DNA from: Actinomycetes bacterium
GTDB taxonomy: Bacteria; Actinomycetota; Acidimicrobiia; IMCC26256; Chersky-534
DNA length: 37,006 bases
Direction: 5' to 3'
Assembly: GCA_025463865.1 (NCBI GenBank)
Contig: JAODBH010000182.1
Location: 1 to 37,006, forward strand
Shown here: positions 33,916-37,006 of the stretch, in pieces
How the letters are laid out: each line of letters opens with the position of its first letter
Position numbering within the stretch: the stretch's first letter is position 1
The notes under the pieces: generated by a model
Databases searched by the model: none
What the model was told of the DNA's origin: nothing
Seen by the model: the letters and a program-made list of their open reading frames with translations, nothing else
Translations under genes and position numbers: made by a program

Positions 33916-34712
33916 TGACGACCGCGGTTCGCAGCTCCCTCGCGCGCGACGTCGGTGTGTTCCGCGCCGATGACCTCGACGCGCTGGGCGACTTCTTCGC
34001 CGAGCACGGCTTCGCGGTGCTCCGCGGTCTGTATCCGGAGGCGGAGCTGGCCGAGCTCGAGCTCGAGGCCGAGCGCCAGCAGGAGAGGTTGCTCGCCGGC
34101 CTGCTGCCCGAGCGGTGCGGCACGGTGATCCTCGACGACCCCGACGCGGTGATCGACCAGGAGCCCTTCGCCCACTACGTGTGCCACATCACCGAGATCT
34201 CGGGCATCCTCCGGTCGGCCACGTACCACCCCGTGATCGTGGACGCCGTCCGTCGGCAGCTGGGAGCGCAGAGCTGGCTGCTCGAGAACGACCGCTTCGG
34301 CGTCGTGTACCAGGACGCCCGGCCGGGGGAGCAGAGCGGCTACTCCCGCATCGGTTGGCATTCCGACGCGCAGTCCGGACCGAACCTCGACGTGTGGCCG
34401 TCGATCGCGTTCACGATCCACGTCGACGCCACGTCGCCGCAGAACGGATTCCTGCGCGTGCTCCCGGGCTCGCACCTCGGCGGCACCGCCGACATGCCGC
34501 TCGGGTTCGAGAAGGTTCCGGGCGAGATGGCGATCTACTGCGAGCGCGGCGACGTGCTGCTCCACCACTCGGACCTCTGGCACTCCGCGGCGCGGGCCAC
34601 CGACGACGGCGACCCCGCGATCCGGAGGCACGTGCGCGGCGGCTGGTACGGCGGCGCGCGGCTCGACGAGGGTCACGGCGTCGACGACTTCGTCAAGAAC
34701 GCGCGGCGCTAG
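33915..34712 (+). CDS. Phytanoyl-CoA dioxygenase (PhyH) family protein
   Basis: This 265-residue 2OG/Fe(II) dioxygenase of the PhyH/EctD-type family has iron ligands His149 and Asp151 in GWHSDAQSG, distal His in DLWHSAARAT near residue 222, and a 2OG-binding Arg in RRHVRGGWYGG. FTIHVDATSPQNGFLRVLPGSH matches the family core. Members hydroxylate acyl-CoAs, ectoine, nucleotide-like or natural-product substrates, so specificity is open. The ATG overlaps the stop of the IPNS-like gene (TGATG), so the two oxygenases are co-transcribed from the palindrome-bearing promoter. Confidence 0.87.
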   Translation: MTTAVRSSLARDVGVFRADDLDALGDFFAEHGFAVLRGLYPEAELAELELEAERQQERLLAGLLPERCGTVILDDPDAVIDQEPFAHYVCHITEISGILRSATYHPVIVDAVRRQLGAQSWLLENDRFGVVYQDARPGEQSGYSRIGWHSDAQSGPNLDVWPSIAFTIHVDATSPQNGFLRVLPGSHLGGTADMPLGFEKVPGEMAIYCERGDVLLHHSDLWHSAARATDDGDPAIRRHVRGGWYGGARLDEGHGVDDFVKNARR

Positions 34713-34739
34713 CACTACTCCCGGGCCCGCCCGATCTGC

Positions 34740-34745
34740 GACACT
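34740..34745 (+). promoter_or_regulatory. Putative leaderless -10 of the LLM oxidoreductase (GACACT)
   Basis: GACACT ends 6 nt before the GTG at 34752 and lies in the 39-bp gap after the PhyH gene. No -35 is evident. It suggests that this gene has its own promoter. Confidence 0.4.
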
Positions 34746-34751
34746 CGGGCC

Positions 34752-35588
34752 GTGCTGCGACGGTTCGGTGTCCATCTGCCCCACACGGGTCACGCCTCGG
34801 GGCCCGAGTCGATCGCACGGGTCGCGCAGCACGCGGAGGCGCTCGGCTTCGACGACCTCTGGGTGAGCGACCACATCGTCGTCCCGGTCGCGCAGGGTTA
34901 CCCGAAGCCGTACATCTACGACCCGATCCTGAGCCTCACGTGGGCCGCCGCGTCGACGTCGTCGATCGGCCTGGCCACGACCGTGCTCGTCGTACCGCAG
35001 TACCAACCGCTGCAGCTGGCCAACACGCTGGCCAGCCTCGACGCCCTGAGCGGCGGCCGCCTGACCGTCGGCGCCGGCGTCGGTTGGTCGAGGAAGGAGT
35101 ACGAAGCGCTCGGTCAGGGGTTCGAGAACCGCGGGCGGCGGATGGACGAGGTCCTCTCGCTCCTGCGCGCTTGTTGGCGGGACGATCCGGTGACCTTCGA
35201 GGGCGAGTTCTACCGGTTCGACGCGATGCGACTGCTCCCGAAGCCGGCCCACGACATCCCGATCTGGGTGGGTGGGACGTCGGACGCGGCGATCCGTCGG
35301 GCCGCCGACCTCGGCGACGGCTACCACACGATCGGGCTGGCGGTGGAAGAGGCGCCCGCGGTGGTGGAGCGCATGCGCCGGGAGCGGCCCGAGGAGTCGT
35401 TCACCATCTCGCTGCGAACGGGCTGGGACGCTCTCGGCATGGACCCCGACCTGATCCGTTCCGAACGCGACGCGTTCGAGGCCGCGGGCATCCAACACGT
35501 GGTCGCCGTCCCCTGGCGCACCGACATCGACAGCTACCTCCGCGCCGTCGAGGACCTCGCGGCCCTCCTCGAGGTCCAACCGCGCTAG
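34752..35588 (+). CDS. LLM-class F420-dependent oxidoreductase (TIGR03619-like)
   Basis: This 278-residue luciferase-like TIM-barrel oxidoreductase is of the actinobacterial Rv2161c-type group, which uses coenzyme F420 or FMN. It begins FGVHLPHTGHASGPESIARVAQHAEALGFDDLWVSDHIVVP. The LLM core continues with TTVLVVPQYQPLQLANTLASLDALSGGRLTVGAGVGW and IPIWVGGTSDAAIRRAADLGDG. The hydride acceptor substrate is unknown. The GTG at 34752 follows GACACT by 6 nt. It is downstream of the PhyH gene and may or may not belong to the catabolic cluster. Its TAG stop shares the bases CTAG with the stop of the convergent gene. Confidence 0.87.
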   Translation: MLRRFGVHLPHTGHASGPESIARVAQHAEALGFDDLWVSDHIVVPVAQGYPKPYIYDPILSLTWAAASTSSIGLATTVLVVPQYQPLQLANTLASLDALSGGRLTVGAGVGWSRKEYEALGQGFENRGRRMDEVLSLLRACWRDDPVTFEGEFYRFDAMRLLPKPAHDIPIWVGGTSDAAIRRAADLGDGYHTIGLAVEEAPAVVERMRRERPEESFTISLRTGWDALGMDPDLIRSERDAFEAAGIQHVVAVPWRTDIDSYLRAVEDLAALLEVQPR

Positions 35589-36199
35589 CAGTCGGGTCCC
35601 GCACGAAACGTCGGCAGTACGAACGCGCTCGCGGCAACATGCCTGCCGGCTACGACCCGTCCTGCATCCCAGCCCGGCGCGCGACCGTTCGATGGGAGCT
35701 CGACCGCGTCGAGGTCGATCCCGGCCGACGCGAGCAGCCAGGCCGTCACCGAGTTCGAGTTCCACATCTCGCCGGCGTGCATCTCGTCGCGTCCCCAGAC
35801 CGGGAGCGGAACGCGTGGCACGAGGTCGAGGATCCGCTGGGCCACGTCCGGGTCGACGGAGATCCGCGCCGGGCTGTGAACCGCGGCGGCCACGTCGGCG
35901 ATGACCCCGCCACGCCATCGACGGATCTCGTAGCGGAACACACGGAAGCGGCGTAGGAGCCGCGTGCCCACCACGCCTTCGGCCACGACGCCGCGCGAGG
36001 CTCCGCGCCGATCCGGGATGGGGTTCATCTCGATCGTGAACCGGCTGTCGGCGGTCACGACCTCGAGCGCGGAGTGGTACAGGTCGCGAGGCGGGCGACG
36101 TTGACGGAAGGCCGTCAGCACCTCGAACATCCGGCCACTGATCCGGACCACGTGCGCACCGGCGCCCAGTGGCAGCCAGTACAGGTCGACCTCGGTCAC
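35585..36199 (-). CDS. Conserved protein of unknown function
   Basis: This 204-residue protein is not assigned to a characterised family. Visible features are YWLPLGAGAHVVRISGR at the start, DLYHSALEV near residue 40, then FTIEMNPIPD, GVVAEGVVG, FRVFRYEIRRW, PVWGRDEMHAGEMWNSNSVTAWLLASAGID and GRAPGWDAGRVVAGR. The order of a conserved His (YHSALEV) before a NSNSVTAWLL segment recalls permuted papain-like/LRAT folds with NCxxF, but Ser stands where Cys would be, so this is only a guess. No signal peptide or membrane helix is seen. The GTG start overlaps the SRPBCC stop (GTGA), so the two genes are coupled. Confidence 0.7.
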   Translation of the reverse strand: MTEVDLYWLPLGAGAHVVRISGRMFEVLTAFRQRRPPRDLYHSALEVVTADSRFTIEMNPIPDRRGASRGVVAEGVVGTRLLRRFRVFRYEIRRWRGGVIADVAAAVHSPARISVDPDVAQRILDLVPRVPLPVWGRDEMHAGEMWNSNSVTAWLLASAGIDLDAVELPSNGRAPGWDAGRVVAGRHVAASAFVLPTFRAGPDC

Positions 36200-36855
36200 G
36201 CGGACACGGGCATCTGGGCCAGGGACTCGGCCCGTGACTTGATGTTGCGCAACATCCGACGCTGCATGGCGAAGTCACCGAACTCCATGAGCACCACGCC
36301 GAAGAGTGCGGTGAGAGGACGACCCCAGTCGTAGACGGCGCGCACGCGGGTGACGAGGCGGGTGCCCCCACTCGCCGTGGGTGTGAGTCGCCACACCCAC
36401 GTGCTGTCGGGCTTGGTCCACAGCAACCACTCGTCGACTTCGAAGGAGTGCACCTTCAACGCGGTGCGGTCGGTGGGCGGCAACGGTGACATCGGGACCC
36501 AATGGCCGACCGCCAGGTGCTGGAGCTCGGGGACGATAGCGGTGGCGCTGGGTCGCCCGAGGTTGTCGAGCAGGTCGTTGCTGTACCAGCCCGCACGGAG
36601 GCAGCCGACCTGCACGAGCCACGGCCACACCGCGCCCGGAGCGGCGTCGATCGTGATCGCGCGCGTCGACCGGAATTGCGCGTGGGGCAACTCGGCGTCG
36701 CCCGCGAGTGGCGCCGTGACCTCGGTGGGCGTCGCGCCCCAGTGGAGGTGTCGACGCCGAAAGAGGGGAGCGGTGAGCAGGGCCGGGAGATCGTGGACCA
36801 CGTCGCCGATCTCCGAGAGCAACTGGGCCTTCGTCGGCCCCACGCCTTCAGCCAT
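36196..36855 (-). CDS. SRPBCC family protein
   Basis: This 219-residue protein has a SRPBCC/polyketide-cyclase-like ligand-binding domain from about residue 50. It shows RSTRAITIDAAPGAVWPWLVQVGCLRAGWYSNDLLDNLG, then VGHWVPMSPL, KVHSFEVDEWLLWTKPDSTWVWRL and GGTRLVTRVRAVYDW. The C-terminal FGDFAMQRRMLRNIKSRAE is also typical of actinobacterial homologues. The ligand is unknown. The ATG at 36855 is preferred; a GTG at 36921 would add 22 Ala/Arg-rich residues without conservation. It is coupled (GTGA) to the downstream unknown gene. Confidence 0.8.
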   Translation of the reverse strand: MAEGVGPTKAQLLSEIGDVVHDLPALLTAPLFRRRHLHWGATPTEVTAPLAGDAELPHAQFRSTRAITIDAAPGAVWPWLVQVGCLRAGWYSNDLLDNLGRPSATAIVPELQHLAVGHWVPMSPLPPTDRTALKVHSFEVDEWLLWTKPDSTWVWRLTPTASGGTRLVTRVRAVYDWGRPLTALFGVVLMEFGDFAMQRRMLRNIKSRAESLAQMPVSA

Positions 36856-36972
36856 CTCGACCCCGTTTCTGCGGGCGCGCCGCCCGACGGGATCAGTGTG
36901 GACGGCCGCCGCGGGCGCCACTAGGGCCGATGGGCCTCAACCTGCGGGTCGAACCGCCCGGAGCGTCGGCGG

Positions 36973-37006
36973 TCAGCTGCCGAAGCGGGCGAGCACGACC
37001 TTCTCG
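36973..37006 (-). CDS. C-terminal end of a reverse-strand gene, partial
   Basis: The reverse strand reads EKVVLARFGS and stops at 36975-36973. The rest lies beyond the right edge. Ten residues are too few to name it. The 117 bp between this stop and the SRPBCC ATG hold no other clear feature. Confidence 0.4.
   Translation of the reverse strand, partial: EKVVLARFGS

Noticed and set aside
1..37006. CRISPR arrays, tRNA/rRNA genes, insertion sequences, phage genes, riboswitches
   Set aside because: No direct-repeat/spacer pattern, cloverleaf, transposase, integrase or known riboswitch core was recognised; almost all DNA is accounted for by ordinary genes.

Overview
The window is about 37 kb of very GC-rich, gene-dense bacterial DNA. 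The content suggests a high-GC actinobacterium, possibly Acidimicrobiia-like: an AddAB/AdnAB-type nuclease pair, polyphosphate glucokinase, an F420-type luciferase-like oxidoreductase, a Thr/Pro-tailed class A PBP, and many genes whose -10-like box lies 5-7 nt before an ATG or GTG, which points to leaderless mRNAs. The lineage is inferred from gene content and composition only. I found no rRNA, tRNA, CRISPR array, insertion sequence or prophage.

Layout. 1-6061 (-): addB-addA, recombinational DNA repair; addA runs off the left edge. 6175-11190 (+): aldo/keto reductase, class A penicillin-binding protein, then a zinc-ribbon/membrane-protein/phosphatase operon that opens with a 10-codon leaderless mini-ORF. 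11229-13109 (-): biotin synthase and a DUF429 protein. 13137-18081 (+): MAO-type flavin amine oxidase, SDR-DUF2867 fusion, DinG-like Fe-S helicase. 18036-23263: a sugar-phosphate block, with ppgK (-) divergent from gnd-zwf-GH15 trehalase/glucoamylase (+). 23300-23386: a 16-bp triple repeat and a strong hairpin. 23538-26833: UbiA prenyltransferase (-), DinB-like mycothiol-dependent-isomerase-family protein (+), ArsB/NhaD-type permease (-), UPF0045 protein (-), short HTH_22 regulator (-).

26474-34712 is the most unusual region. A small YheO/DauR-like regulator is divergent from a TRZ/ATZ-type amidohydrolase. That gene faces a four-gene reverse operon: 8-oxoguanine-deaminase-like, dihydroorotase/deacetylase-like, Rieske oxygenase, isopenicillin-N-synthase-like 2OG oxygenase. 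The operon is itself divergent from a second IPNS-like oxygenase and a PhyH-family dioxygenase. Three amidohydrolases and four mononuclear-iron oxygenases therefore sit together, and related TTGTTGA palindromes lie at both divergent promoter regions. This looks like one regulon for oxidative and hydrolytic breakdown of an N-heterocycle, possibly a modified purine or pyrimidine. The substrate cannot be read from the sequence. An F420-type LLM oxidoreductase follows. The window closes with a conserved protein of unknown function and an SRPBCC protein (-), then the last 10 codons of another reverse-strand gene.

In the sugar block, trehalase (or glucoamylase) could release glucose, polyphosphate glucokinase would make glucose-6-phosphate, and zwf and gnd would oxidise it to ribulose-5-phosphate. 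The lactonase step is not encoded here.
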